Positions 15,770-28,364 of a DNA stretch of 64,000 nucleotides are shown here, in pieces; the stretch's first letter is position 1; each line of letters begins with the position of its first letter. The translations under genes and the position numbers were made by a program. The stretch spans positions 1-64,000 of the forward strand of contig DAIDDL010000010.1 in assembly GCA_027309085.1 (NCBI GenBank), given 5' to 3'. The notes below the pieces were generated by a model. That model did no database searches and had not been told where the DNA came from. It worked only from the letters and a program-made list of their open reading frames with translations. This stretch comes from Sulfobacillus sp. (GTDB lineage: Bacteria > Bacillota > Sulfobacillia > Sulfobacillales > Sulfobacillaceae).

Positions 15770-16363
15770 TCAGCGCCCGAAGCGCGGTTCCTTTCCCTGA
15801 AACAGCCGCTGCCAGTTCTTGCGGTGGGCCCACAAAGCCAAAAGCACTGTAGGGACCGCAAAGAACCAGATATCGAGGTAGCGGCCAGCCACCCATAACG
15901 CTGCCAGCGCGGTCACCATTCCCGTTAATGAGGCGACCGAAACAATGCGGAACACCAGAACCACCAACGCAAAAATCAAGACCGCCGCCAGGGCAGCCGG
16001 CCAGAAGAGACTGGCCACGACGCCGAGTCCGGCCGCGATCCCCTTGCCCCCTTTGAATCCCATAAACGGCGAGAATACGTGCCCCAGGACCGCTGCAAAC
16101 CCCGCCAAAGCAGCCCAAGCGGGGTGCGACGGCATCACCCAGTAGGCTATCTGCACCGCGGCCACGCCTTTGCATGCATCCAGCAGAAGCACCAGCAGTC
16201 CCGTGGTGATGCCAAAAGTTCGGGCCACATTGGTCGCCCCGATGTTTTGGCTGCCATGATTGCGGATATCCGTATGGAACCGCATCCGGGCCATAAGATA
16301 GCCAAAAGGGACCGCCCCGATGAAGAACGCAAAAACAATCATGCCAATTCCTTGCGCCGGCAT
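15770..16363 (-). CDS. plsY: acyl-phosphate:glycerol-3-phosphate acyltransferase
   Basis: Membrane enzyme that makes lysophosphatidate from acyl phosphate and glycerol-3-phosphate. With the ATG at 16363 (AAGGG six bases upstream) it is 197 residues. Motif 1 (GSQNIGATNVART), motif 2 (GHVFSPFMGFKGGKGIA) and motif 3 (HRKNWQRL..GKEPRFG) are all present. About five hydrophobic segments are visible, as in the solved PlsY structure. An ATG at 16384 would add seven residues. Confidence 0.96.
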   Translation of the reverse strand: MPAQGIGMIVFAFFIGAVPFGYLMARMRFHTDIRNHGSQNIGATNVARTFGITTGLLVLLLDACKGVAAVQIAYWVMPSHPAWAALAGFAAVLGHVFSPFMGFKGGKGIAAGLGVVASLFWPAALAAVLIFALVVLVFRIVSVASLTGMVTALAALWVAGRYLDIWFFAVPTVLLALWAHRKNWQRLFQGKEPRFGR

Positions 16364-16420
16364 CCCGTTCCCTTCCCCTCTCATCCAATCCTTTGCCCTC
16401 TATTATTCCTGTCCACGGCG

Positions 16421-16457
16421 CAAAAAGAAAGAGGAGAGTCCTGGGACTCTCCTCTTT
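16421..16457 (-). terminator. intrinsic terminator of groES-groEL
   Basis: Stem AAAGAGGAGAGTC / GACTCTCCTCTTT (16428-16440 and 16445-16457) with a CTGG loop. On the minus strand it is followed by CTTTTT. It begins 19 bases past the groEL stop codon. Confidence 0.92.
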
Positions 16458-16475
16458 CCATACAGGCGGGGAAAC

Positions 16476-18128
<1,653 letters not shown>

Positions 18129-18164
18129 TTACCCTCCTAAGACAGTTATGTTGCCTTGTATCTG

Positions 18165-18467
18165 TTAGGCCTGAACCATTGCTGGAGTGATGACAGCCAG
18201 TACATCGGATTCTTCCATCAGCCAGTAATCATGGTTGTCCAGTCTAACTTTCTTCGCAGATTCCAAGTCGAACAGCACGACATCTTCGGGTCCGACTTCC
18301 AAAGGTGCCCGGGCACCGTTGCTGAGCCGCCGGCCTGGGCCGACAGCCAGCACACGGCCCCGCTGCGGATTGTCCTTCGCGGTGTCGGGCAGCACAATCC
18401 CCGAAGGCAGTGAATCGTCGCCTGCCAATTGGACCACCAGGTGGTCAGCCAGAGGACGAAGCTCCAC
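18165..18467 (-). CDS. groES: co-chaperonin GroES (HSP10)
   Basis: Lid of the GroEL chamber. A GTG at 18467 has AAGGAGG nine bases upstream and gives the normal start (V/M)ELRPLADHLVV, for 100 residues. The mobile-loop region reads DDSLPSGIVLPDTAKDNPQRG, close to the usual E..T.GGIVLPD. The last strand contains VLFDLESAKKVRL...YWLMEESDVLAVI. Heat or misfolding induction through HrcA is implied by the CIRCE element upstream. Confidence 0.97.
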   Translation of the reverse strand: MELRPLADHLVVQLAGDDSLPSGIVLPDTAKDNPQRGRVLAVGPGRRLSNGARAPLEVGPEDVVLFDLESAKKVRLDNHDYWLMEESDVLAVITPAMVQA

Positions 18468-18507
18468 AGATGTTTCCCTCCTTGCAATAGCCTTGTATGT
18501 TTTCTTG

Positions 18508-18534
18508 TTAGCACTCACACGCGGCGAGTGCTAA
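18508..18534. promoter_or_regulatory. CIRCE element (HrcA operator)
   Basis: TTAGCACTC (18508-18516), nine-base spacer, GAGTGCTAA (18526-18534): an exact match to the CIRCE consensus. It lies between the groES promoter and the groES ribosome site, the standard position. HrcA itself is not in the window. Confidence 0.98.
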
Positions 18535-18548
18535 CTTACCCATAGAGA

Positions 18549-18577
18549 AGTTTACTCAAAAGGCCGAAACCCGTCAA
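18549..18577 (-). promoter_or_regulatory. sigma-A type promoter of groES-groEL
   Basis: On the minus strand TTGACG (plus 18577-18572), 17 bases, then TAAACT (plus 18554-18549). Transcription would start at or just before the CIRCE element, so HrcA binding would block it. Confidence 0.85.
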
Positions 18578-19109
18578 ATAATTCTCATCGTGGAAGCAAG
18601 CGGAAAAACAGCCATTTTAGGCCATAAATATCACATTATCTCCCTTATTCTACCCATCACGTCATTTTTCATGCTGCGTTTGCCCGTGAATAAGGCGCAG
18701 GGCATGGTCCAAAATTGGCCGGATCACGGGTAGCAGTTCACGGACAGCTTTGGGAGATCCGGGCATGTTGATCACCAGCGTCTGCCCGGATTGCCCCGCA
18801 ACCGCCCGGGACAGCATCCCCATCTGTGTGTGCTTCAGAGATTCCTGGCGCATGGCCTCCGCAATCCCGGGAATTTCCCGGGTGATGACGCGCCTGGTAG
18901 CTTCGGGGGTGACATCCCGCGGCCCGAGACCTGTCCCGCCGGTCGTGACGATAAGGTCCATGCCCTGCTCGACCCACTCGCGCATCTGCGCCGCCAGCTG
19001 CTCTTCTTCATCCGGCAGGATGCGGCGGTCCCTGACCTCGCCAAACCCGGCTAGAGACTCTTGCAGCAACGCCCCGGACTCATCTGCCCGCAATCCCATG
19101 GCGCCCTGG

Positions 19110-19622
<513 letters not shown>

Positions 19623-19661
19623 TCTCAATCCTCCCTTGATGCTTCCCTGTCAAACCACAGG

Positions 19662-20816
19662 CTACAGGGTCATGGCGATAGCCGCAAAGGCTTCGGCTCC
19701 TGTCCTCAAGGCGCGCTCATCCGGGTTGAAACCGGCAGAGTGGATGCCCGTCACAAAATTCGGGCCGACAACCCCGACGTGCAAATTGGTGGCAGGCACC
19801 CGCTCGGCAATATATGCGAAATCTTCAGCGCCCATGGAGGGGCGCGCCAGCATCACCACCGACCCTTGTCCCAGCTGCTCCGCCAGAACCGTCTCCACCT
19901 GGGCGGTGAAAGCCGGATCAGCCACCAAAGGCGGGTAGCCCCTCTGCATTCGGATATCCACCTGGGCCCGGTAGGCCTGGGCAATCTGGCTGACAAAACT
20001 GTCAAAGCGCGCCAGCGTCTTCTCCAAGTGCTCTGGCGACAGTATCCGGATGGTTCCCGTCAGTTCGACCGTGTCCGCAATGACATTCTCCCTGTATCCT
20101 CCACAGATTGTCCCGAAGGTGACCACCAGCGGGTCTGTGGGATCTTCCTCACGGCTCACCAAGGTCTGGCACGCCTGCACGATGGCGCAAGCAGCCACAA
20201 TGGCGTCCACGGTCTTGTCAGGATGCGCGCCGTGGCCGCCCCGGCCCCGCACGGTAATGGCAAAGTCATTGGGGGACGCCATCGCCGGCCCGCTGAACAA
20301 GCCTATCACCCCGGCTGGCAGGTCACTGTCCACGTGCACCATCACCGCCCGGCTGACGGGAGGGTCATCCAAAATCCCCGCCTCAATCATGGGCAGCGCG
20401 CCACCCGGCCCTTCTTCCCCGGGCTGGAACATCAGGACCACGGGATGCTGCAACTGGCTCTCGTGCTGTTTGAGATAGTAGGCCGCTCCCAGCAGCATAG
20501 CGGTATGGGTATCGTGGCCGCAGGCGTGCATGCGGCCGGGGATTTCAGAACTGAAGGGGAGCTGGGTGGTTTCAAGAATCGGGAGGGCATCCATATCCGC
20601 CCGCAGCAGCATCGCCGGCCCCTGGGCGTCTTCACCGATAATGCCGGCCACCCCGGTCGTGATGAGGCGGCGGTGCCGGATATTCAAAAAGTCGAGCGCC
20701 TCTTCAATAATACCCTGAGTGTGGGGCGTTTCCAGCCCCAGTTCTGGAAACCGGTGGATTTTACGGCGTATTTCTTGCATCCACGGCTCGATCTGTTGCC
20801 ACATGTCCTGTTCCAC
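19662..20816 (-). CDS. M20-family amidohydrolase (hippurate / N-acyl-amino-acid hydrolase type)
   Basis: Metal-dependent amidohydrolase of 384 residues in the M20D group, which includes hippurate, IAA-amino-acid and N-acetyldiaminopimelate deacetylases. It contains RADMDALPI, MHACGHDTHTAMLLG (metal ligands), QPGEEGPGGA and the dimerisation-domain GRGGHGAHPDKTVDAI. The GTG at 20816 is preceded by GGGGGAG. The substrate cannot be read from sequence. It stands 40 bases upstream of moaC on the same strand. Confidence 0.9.
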   Translation of the reverse strand: MEQDMWQQIEPWMQEIRRKIHRFPELGLETPHTQGIIEEALDFLNIRHRRLITTGVAGIIGEDAQGPAMLLRADMDALPILETTQLPFSSEIPGRMHACGHDTHTAMLLGAAYYLKQHESQLQHPVVLMFQPGEEGPGGALPMIEAGILDDPPVSRAVMVHVDSDLPAGVIGLFSGPAMASPNDFAITVRGRGGHGAHPDKTVDAIVAACAIVQACQTLVSREEDPTDPLVVTFGTICGGYRENVIADTVELTGTIRILSPEHLEKTLARFDSFVSQIAQAYRAQVDIRMQRGYPPLVADPAFTAQVETVLAEQLGQGSVVMLARPSMGAEDFAYIAERVPATNLHVGVVGPNFVTGIHSAGFNPDERALRTGAEAFAAIAMTL

Positions 20817-20952
20817 AGTGCTGTGTCTCCCCCTTTTGGTCTTTTACTTTGCGCCCGCATATCGGCTGGCGGCAGCGCGTACATATCACAAGAACGGCCG
20901 GACGGGCACCGCGAGGTCTAAATGATCTATTGATCTAAGGAGATGATTTCCC

Positions 20953-21663
20953 ATGAATGGTTGGCGCTGGCTCGTCATCAGCCCCTTTGTCCTCATCGCG
21001 TTGGCATTTGTGCTGGCCAGTCAACCGGTTTCGCAAAGCATTTTGACTCACGTCCCCATAGAGAAGAAGGCTGTCGCCATTACTTTCGATGACGGGCCCT
21101 CACCGAAATACACCCCGCTCATCCTCAAAACTCTGTCCCAGTACCACGCCCACGCCACATTTTTTGTGCTCGGCAGTGAAGCCCAGCGGTATCCCGACCT
21201 GGTCCGGGCCATCTCCCGGCAGGGGTCAGCCGTGGCCAGCCACGGCTGGCAGCACCTCAACCTGCGAAGGGTGGGCGCATCCGCTCTGTGGCTCGACGCC
21301 AGCAAGTCGCAGGACTATGTGCGCTCTTTGGGAGTCGACCCCTCGCCGTTTTACCGCCCTCCCTACGGGCTGGTTAGCCAGCCGATGCTGCAAATCTTCG
21401 CCGATCATGGCTACACGGTCGTATTGTGGTCGATTGACACCCGGGACTGGTCCCGTCCCGGTGTTGCCTCTATTATTAATAAAGTAGCCACCGAGGTAAA
21501 GCCCGGCTCCATCATTTTGCTGCATGACGGCGGAGGCAACCGCTCCCAGACGGCAACCGCCCTGAACGCGATTTTGGAACAGCTGACACAGATGGGCTAC
21601 CAGGCCGTCACCCTGCCCCAGCTCGTCCAGTACCGCTCGGCCCCGCACTCCGCCCGGGTATAA
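20953..21663 (+). CDS. membrane-anchored polysaccharide deacetylase (NodB/CE4)
   Basis: 236 residues with one N-terminal membrane helix (residues 5-24) and an extracytoplasmic CE4 domain. All CE4 motifs are visible: TFDDGPS (catalytic Asp and metal Asp), SHGWQHLNL (the two metal His), RPPYG, the WSIDTRDW strand and LLHDGGGNR. It likely removes acetyl groups from peptidoglycan or another wall glycan, as PdaA/PdaB-type sporulation enzymes do. The ATG at 20953 has AAGGAG upstream. It is divergent from the M20 gene and convergent with the dehydrogenase gene. Confidence 0.93.
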   Translation: MNGWRWLVISPFVLIALAFVLASQPVSQSILTHVPIEKKAVAITFDDGPSPKYTPLILKTLSQYHAHATFFVLGSEAQRYPDLVRAISRQGSAVASHGWQHLNLRRVGASALWLDASKSQDYVRSLGVDPSPFYRPPYGLVSQPMLQIFADHGYTVVLWSIDTRDWSRPGVASIINKVATEVKPGSIILLHDGGGNRSQTATALNAILEQLTQMGYQAVTLPQLVQYRSAPHSARV

Positions 21664-21696
21664 AAAAAAAAACGGAGACCCGCCTCTTGGCCACCG

Positions 21697-22548
21697 TCAC
21701 GCATAACGGTAAAACCCTTCCCCACTCTTGCGGCCTAAAAGCCCCGCATCCACCATTTTTCGCAGCAAAGGGGCGGGACGGTACTTGGAGTCCGCAAACC
21801 CTTGGTACAGCACTTCCATAATCGACAGGCAGGTGTCCAGGCCAATAAAGTCCGCCAGCGTCAAAGGCCCCATAGGGTGGTTCATTCCCAGTTTCATCAC
21901 GGTGTCAATCGCCTCGCGGCTGGCGACCCCTTCTTGCAGGGCAAACACCGCCTCGTTAATCATGGGCATCAGAATGCGGTTGGAGACAAACCCCGGATAA
22001 TCCTGCACCAGCACAGGAGTTTTGCCCATGCTCTCGGCGTCCGCCATCACGCGCTGGGTGACTTCTTTGTCCGTCACCGCTCCCTCCACCACCTCCACCA
22101 AACTCATCACCGGCACCGGATTCATAAAGTGCATGCCGATAACGCGAGAGGGGTGGGGCGTCCGGCGGGCAATGCGGGAGATGGAAATCGAGGACGTGTT
22201 GGACGCCAGCACCGTCTCCGGGCCGAAGTACTCGCCCAAGGCGCCGAACAGCGCAACCTTGTCCGCTTCGTTCTCAATAATCGCTTCCACGCAGAGGTCC
22301 ACGGGCGGCACCTCGCCGACCGCCCCCGCTTCGTGGATTCGGGATAAGATATCTTGCATCTGGGCCGGGCTCCGCTTCCCTTTTTCCACGGCCCGGGCCA
22401 GCCTCGCGCCCATAGCCCTTAAAGCTGCCGCGGCCTGGCCCCCGACACTGTCCATCAGCCACACCTCAAATCCGTGGCTCGACGCAGCTTCCGCTATGCC
22501 GGTCCCCATTTGCCCGGCCCCCACGACCAAAAGACGCTTGTCCGCCAT
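21697..22548 (-). CDS. 3-hydroxybutyryl-CoA dehydrogenase
   Basis: 283 residues. It oxidises or reduces 3-hydroxyacyl-CoA with NAD(P). The Rossmann motif GAGQMGTGIAEAA opens the protein. The catalytic His lies in VIGMHFMNPVPVM and the conserved GFVSNRILMPMINEA follows. The ATG at 22548 has AGGAGG seven bases upstream. It follows the thiolase by 11 bases, so the pair could interconvert acetyl-CoA and 3-hydroxybutyryl-CoA. A long A run right after the facing deacetylase stop may serve as its terminator tail. Confidence 0.93.
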   Translation of the reverse strand: MADKRLLVVGAGQMGTGIAEAASSHGFEVWLMDSVGGQAAAALRAMGARLARAVEKGKRSPAQMQDILSRIHEAGAVGEVPPVDLCVEAIIENEADKVALFGALGEYFGPETVLASNTSSISISRIARRTPHPSRVIGMHFMNPVPVMSLVEVVEGAVTDKEVTQRVMADAESMGKTPVLVQDYPGFVSNRILMPMINEAVFALQEGVASREAIDTVMKLGMNHPMGPLTLADFIGLDTCLSIMEVLYQGFADSKYRPAPLLRKMVDAGLLGRKSGEGFYRYA

Positions 22549-22559
22549 CACTGTGCCTC

Positions 22560-23741
22560 CTAGCCGACCTTAACCAGAGTCGCCTCGCCTTGCCCGCCGC
22601 CGCTGCAGATCGCAGCCACCCCGTACCCGCCCCCGCGCTCTTGGAGCTCCACAATCAGAGTCATCAGAATGCGCGCGCCGGAGGCGCCAATCGGGTGGCC
22701 CAAGGCTACCGCCCCGCCATTGACATTGACAATCTCGGGGTCAAATTCCCCAACCTTGATGCTCGTCAGCGTGACGGCTGCAAAGGCTTCGTTGATTTCA
22801 ATCAGCTTGAGCTGAGATTTATCCAGGCCGGCTTTGGCCAGCGCCATTTCCGCCGCATATGCCGGCACCGTGTGCAAGTATTTCGGGGCGCGGGACACAT
22901 ACCCTGAACTGACAATCGTCGCCAAAATCGGCAGTCCCAAACTTTCCGCCTGGCGGCGTTCCATCAGCACGAGCGCCGTGGCGCCGTCGGTCAGCCCCGG
23001 CGCATTGCCGGCCGTGACCGTTCCGTCAGCCACAAACACCGGGCGCAGCGCCTGCAATTTCTGCAAAGACGTATCCCGCCTCGGCCCCATGTCCTGGTCA
23101 ATCACCGTCTGCTCGCCGCGGCGCCCAGTCAAGGTCAAAGGCGCAATCTCTTTGGCGAAGCGGCCAGTATCTGTCGCCTGAATGGCCCGCACATGGCTGC
23201 GGTAAGCCCACTCGTCCTGCGCTTCGCGGCTGATTCCGAACTCCTGAGCCACCTCACTGCCGTACACGCCCATGTGGCACTGGCCGAAACTGCACCACAG
23301 GCCGTCGTTGACCGCTGAATCCACCAGGGCGCTGTCCCCCATGCGCAAGCCGAAACGGGCCCCGTCCACCAGATACGGCGCGCGGCTCATAGATTCCATC
23401 CCGCCTGCCACCGCCGACTGAATTTCCCCTGCCCGGATCGCCATATCGGCCAGATTCACCGCGCGCAAGCTTGACGCACAGACTTTGTTAATAGTGTCTG
23501 ATGGCACCGTGTCCGGCATTCCCGCGCCAATGGTCGCCTGACGCGACGGAATCTGACCAGCCCCGGCCTGGATTACCTGACCCATAAACGCATAATCAAT
23601 CGCATCTCCCGATATTCCCGCACGGCTCAGCGCCTCCCGAATGGCATGGGCGCCCAGATCGGTGGCCCGAACATCTTTAAACGCCCCTCCAAAAGGCACG
23701 AAAGCCGTCCGCGCTAAACTGACTACCACGGTTTCTGGCAT
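22560..23741 (-). CDS. acetyl-CoA C-acetyltransferase (thiolase)
   Basis: 393 residues, standard size. The nucleophile Cys is in NKVCASSLRAV (near residue 89), the catalytic His in GHPIGASGAR and the second Cys in CSGGGQGEA. GGMESMSRAPYL and NEAFAAV are further signatures. It lies 14 bases after murA and 11 before the dehydrogenase gene, all minus strand. Whether its role is degradative or biosynthetic (for example polyhydroxybutyrate or lipid breakdown) is open. Confidence 0.95.
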   Translation of the reverse strand: MPETVVVSLARTAFVPFGGAFKDVRATDLGAHAIREALSRAGISGDAIDYAFMGQVIQAGAGQIPSRQATIGAGMPDTVPSDTINKVCASSLRAVNLADMAIRAGEIQSAVAGGMESMSRAPYLVDGARFGLRMGDSALVDSAVNDGLWCSFGQCHMGVYGSEVAQEFGISREAQDEWAYRSHVRAIQATDTGRFAKEIAPLTLTGRRGEQTVIDQDMGPRRDTSLQKLQALRPVFVADGTVTAGNAPGLTDGATALVLMERRQAESLGLPILATIVSSGYVSRAPKYLHTVPAYAAEMALAKAGLDKSQLKLIEINEAFAAVTLTSIKVGEFDPEIVNVNGGAVALGHPIGASGARILMTLIVELQERGGGYGVAAICSGGGQGEATLVKVG

Positions 23742-23755
23742 CTATCGTCATCTCC

Positions 23756-25018
23756 TCATCCTTCCCGGAAAATCCGGGCCCCTAACCTGCTCAGTTTGTA
23801 TTCCAGGGCGTGGTATCCTCTGTCAATGTATTCCAGCCCATCCACCACTGTGGTGCCGAGCGCTCCCAGCCCAGCCAAAACCAAGGCCGCGCCCCCTCTG
23901 ATATCTTGAGCTTGCACGGGGGCTCCCGTCAACTGGTCGACCCCCCGCACAATGGCGGTTTCCCGCTCCAGTTTGATATCCGCGCCCAGGCGCACCAAGT
24001 CGTTGGTATAGCCAAAACGGTTTTCGAAAACCGTTTCCTGCACCACCGCAATGCCGTCGGCCAAGCTGAGCAGGCTGACCATTTGCGGATGCAGGTCTGT
24101 GGGAAATCCGGGATACGGCAGTGTTTCGATGTCCACCGACTTGAGGCGGCCATCCACCGAAACCCGGATCCAGTCCGAGTCTTCCTCAATCTGGCAGCCA
24201 GCCTGTTCCAGTTTCAGAAGCACTGTGCGCAGGTGTTCAGGGATGACATTGGTGACGGTCACCACACCCCCTGCCACCCCGGCTGCCAGCAGGTACGTCC
24301 CGGCTTCCAACCGGTCCGGGATAATTTCGTGGCGGGTGCCGTGCAGACTCTCTACCCCCTCAATCCGGATGAGGCTGGTGCCGGCGCCGCGCACCACCGC
24401 TCCCATGGCGTTGAGGAAATTGGCCAGGTCCACGGTTTCCGGCTCCATCGCGGCATTTTCCAGGGTTGTGGTGCCACGGGCGAGACTTGCGGCAATCATA
24501 AGGTTGATCGTCGTGCCAAAAGATGCCCGTTCAATATAAATGCGGGTTCCCTGCAATCTCCCCTCGCCCACTTCCCCGTGGATCGAGCCGTGTTCCAGCC
24601 ACATCCGGGCCCCCAGCGCCTCAAATCCGCGCACATGGAAATTCACCGGGCGGGAACCAATTTGACAGCCCCCGGGGAAAGCCACATCCGCCTGCCCCAG
24701 GCGGCTCAACAGCAGTCCCACCACATACGTGGAGCCGCGCAGTTTCTTGGCCAGCTCATAGGGGGCCCGGAATCCCGAAAGAGTTGATGCATCAATTTCG
24801 AGCTGAGCTTCCCCCGTCCAGTCAACCCGCGCCCCCAGCTCGCGCAAAATCTGGCATAAATCCATAATATCCGTATACCGGGGAACATTGTCTAAAATAG
24901 TGGAGCCCCTTGCCGCCAGCGCCGCTGCCGCAATGATAGGCAGCGCACTGTTTTTGGAACCCTCCACACCCACTTCGCCTGCCAGCGCCTGCTGGCCTTC
25001 AATCACAAGCCGTGCCAC
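23756..25018 (-). CDS. murA: UDP-N-acetylglucosamine 1-carboxyvinyltransferase
   Basis: First committed step of peptidoglycan synthesis: transfers enolpyruvate from PEP. I favour the GTG at 25018 (AAAGGCGG seven bases upstream), giving 420 residues; an ATG at 25036 is possible. VEGSKNSALPIIAAAAL carries the active-site Lys. The fosfomycin-target Cys is present in FPGGCQIGSRPVNFH. It is the first gene of a murA-thiolase-dehydrogenase run, directly after the IS605-like remnant. Confidence 0.97.
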   Translation of the reverse strand: MARLVIEGQQALAGEVGVEGSKNSALPIIAAAALAARGSTILDNVPRYTDIMDLCQILRELGARVDWTGEAQLEIDASTLSGFRAPYELAKKLRGSTYVVGLLLSRLGQADVAFPGGCQIGSRPVNFHVRGFEALGARMWLEHGSIHGEVGEGRLQGTRIYIERASFGTTINLMIAASLARGTTTLENAAMEPETVDLANFLNAMGAVVRGAGTSLIRIEGVESLHGTRHEIIPDRLEAGTYLLAAGVAGGVVTVTNVIPEHLRTVLLKLEQAGCQIEEDSDWIRVSVDGRLKSVDIETLPYPGFPTDLHPQMVSLLSLADGIAVVQETVFENRFGYTNDLVRLGADIKLERETAIVRGVDQLTGAPVQAQDIRGGAALVLAGLGALGTTVVDGLEYIDRGYHALEYKLSRLGARIFREG

Positions 25019-25036
25019 ATTAAATCCGCCTTTCAT

Positions 25037-25392
25037 TCATTTGCGCGGGAAACCCCGGTCTTGAGGCCGGGAGGGATAGCGCCTCTCCGCTCCTCGTTAT
25101 GTTTATCCACGAATATCCATACCCGTGGCTTTTGTCTCAGGACCCCGCTTGCGGCGGGCCGGCTGCTAGGCAGACCATCAGCCGGTCGGTGAAGGGCGCC
25201 AACCAATGCGCCGGCGCCCGTTCTTGCGAGCGCGGCATCAGCGGTCCTTGCGTTGGTTGGCCGGGGACAAATACCGCCGGGTGATCCCTTCCTATTCTCT
25301 TACGGGTCTTGCAACGCCGCCTGGCGAGCTGCGGTCTCTCCTTTTGGTGGCAGGGGAGACACCAGCCGTCCAAGCTTAGGCCCTGAGCCCCC
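25037..25392 (-). mobile_element. structured remnant resembling an IS200/IS605 (TnpB) right end
   Basis: No gene is supported in this 356-base gap between guaB and murA. Read on the minus strand it is highly structured: CCAACCAACGC pairs with GCGCATTGGTTGG (plus about 25201-25260), CCCGC/GCGGG near 25145, CCACG/CGTGG near 25115. It ends in CCCGGCCTCAAGACCGGGG followed by TTTCCCGC (plus about 25042-25070). A CCTCCCGG(..)CCGGGGTTTC hairpin is typical of the 3' ends of IS200/IS605-type elements, where tnpB ends and the guide RNA scaffold lies. No intact tnpA or tnpB is present. The assignment rests on recall of that end motif. Confidence 0.45.
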
Positions 25393-26919
<1,527 letters not shown>

Positions 26920-26922
26920 CTA

Positions 26923-28305
26923 TCACAACCCTGCTCCGGCGGCATCGCTTGCGCCTAATTTCTTCGCGACCGCCTGCCCGACCAGATAGACGTTGCCCGC
27001 GCCCATAGTGATGAATGTATCTCCGGGTTCAAGACGGTCCAGGACTTCGCCTGCCACAGCAAACATGTCCGGCCGGAAATGCACCGGCTGGCCCTGCCGG
27101 GCGATGTCCTGGGCCAGCCGCTCTCCCGAGACTCCCGCAATCGGCGCTTCCCCTGGAGGGGCGTAAATTTCTGTGAGATAGAGTTCATCAGCGTCATGAA
27201 ATGCCGTGACAAACTCCGTCCAAAGGTTTTTGGTCCGCATATAGCGCTGGGGCTGGAATAGGGCGTAAATCCGGCCGGGGGTTCGCTGGCGGCACGCTTG
27301 CAGGGTGGACCGGATTTCAGTGGGATGGTGCGCGTAATCGTCCACCACCATGATGGGACCTGCGAAAATCACCTGAAATCTGCGCTGCGCATTAGAGAAT
27401 TTGGCCAGCGCGCCGATGGCGGCCTCCCAGCTGACCCCGACATGATGGGCACAGGCCATCGCCGCCAGACTGTTGACCACATTATGCACTCCAGGCACTG
27501 GCAGCGTTGCCGTGCCCAGCTCCTGCCCCTGCCACACCACCTGAAATCGGGTCAGATTCTGGTCCAACTGCACATCTTTCGCCTGCAGCATGGCGTCTTG
27601 GCGCAGCCCGTAGGTCAGGCAGGGCACCGCCAGCGTCCGCTGAATTGCCCGCAGCTCAGAGTTGTCTGTGCCGATCACGGCAAGCCCGGTTGGCGGCACT
27701 TTAGACAGATACTCGGCAAAAGCCGCTGTCAGCGCCTCGAAGGCCCCCCCGTAATGGTCGAGGTGCTCCGCCTCAATATTGGTGGCGACGGCTATAAAAG
27801 GTTGGTAGCGCAGGAAAGTGCCGTCACTCTCATCGGCTTCGGCCACCGCGTAGCGCCCGTGCCCGACGCGGACGTTGCCGTTGAATTGGGCGACCTCCCC
27901 GCCCACCAGGACAGACGGGTCCAATCCGGCCTCTTGCAAAATCGTGCCAATCATGGTCGTTGTGGTCGTCTTGCCGTGGGTCCCACTGATGGTGATCGCA
28001 TCGTAGGCGGCCAGCACCTTGGCCAGAATTTCTGAACGGTGGTACAGGGGCAGCCCCAGCCGCCTGGCTTCGGCGCGCTCAGGATTGTCCTCCGCCACAT
28101 CCGTGTTGTAGACTACCCAGTCAGCGCCGGAAACATTTTCCGCACGGTGGACAAACTGTACGGCAATGCCCTGGCTTTGCACCCGCTCGGTCCGGCTCGA
28201 CGGGTTCACATCGGATCCCGTCACCCAGTAGCCCTGATGGTGAAGCAGAAGAGCCAGGCCACTCATGCTGTACCCGCCAATCCCAATAAAGTGAACGTGC
28301 GTCAC
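26923..28305 (-). CDS. murC: UDP-N-acetylmuramate--L-alanine ligase
   Basis: Adds the first amino acid of the peptidoglycan stem. The start GTG at 28305 has GGAGGGA five bases upstream and gives (M)THVHFIGIGGYSMSGLA, the normal MurC beginning, for 460 residues. The ATP loop is ITISGTHGKTTTTTMIG. Later blocks are EADESDGTFLRY and DDYAHHPTEI. Together with murA and guaB it forms a mixed wall and GMP block on the minus strand. Confidence 0.97.
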   Translation of the reverse strand: MTHVHFIGIGGYSMSGLALLLHHQGYWVTGSDVNPSSRTERVQSQGIAVQFVHRAENVSGADWVVYNTDVAEDNPERAEARRLGLPLYHRSEILAKVLAAYDAITISGTHGKTTTTTMIGTILQEAGLDPSVLVGGEVAQFNGNVRVGHGRYAVAEADESDGTFLRYQPFIAVATNIEAEHLDHYGGAFEALTAAFAEYLSKVPPTGLAVIGTDNSELRAIQRTLAVPCLTYGLRQDAMLQAKDVQLDQNLTRFQVVWQGQELGTATLPVPGVHNVVNSLAAMACAHHVGVSWEAAIGALAKFSNAQRRFQVIFAGPIMVVDDYAHHPTEIRSTLQACRQRTPGRIYALFQPQRYMRTKNLWTEFVTAFHDADELYLTEIYAPPGEAPIAGVSGERLAQDIARQGQPVHFRPDMFAVAGEVLDRLEPGDTFITMGAGNVYLVGQAVAKKLGASDAAGAGL

Positions 28306-28364
28306 ATTTGTCCCTCCAGCCATTTATGGGTAGGATTTGCCAATCCCCAGGGTTTCATCCGCCG

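Noticed and set aside
21661-21720. Possible terminator between the deacetylase and dehydrogenase genes
   Set aside because: A long A run is present, but I could not draw a convincing stem next to it, so it is mentioned only in the gene entry.
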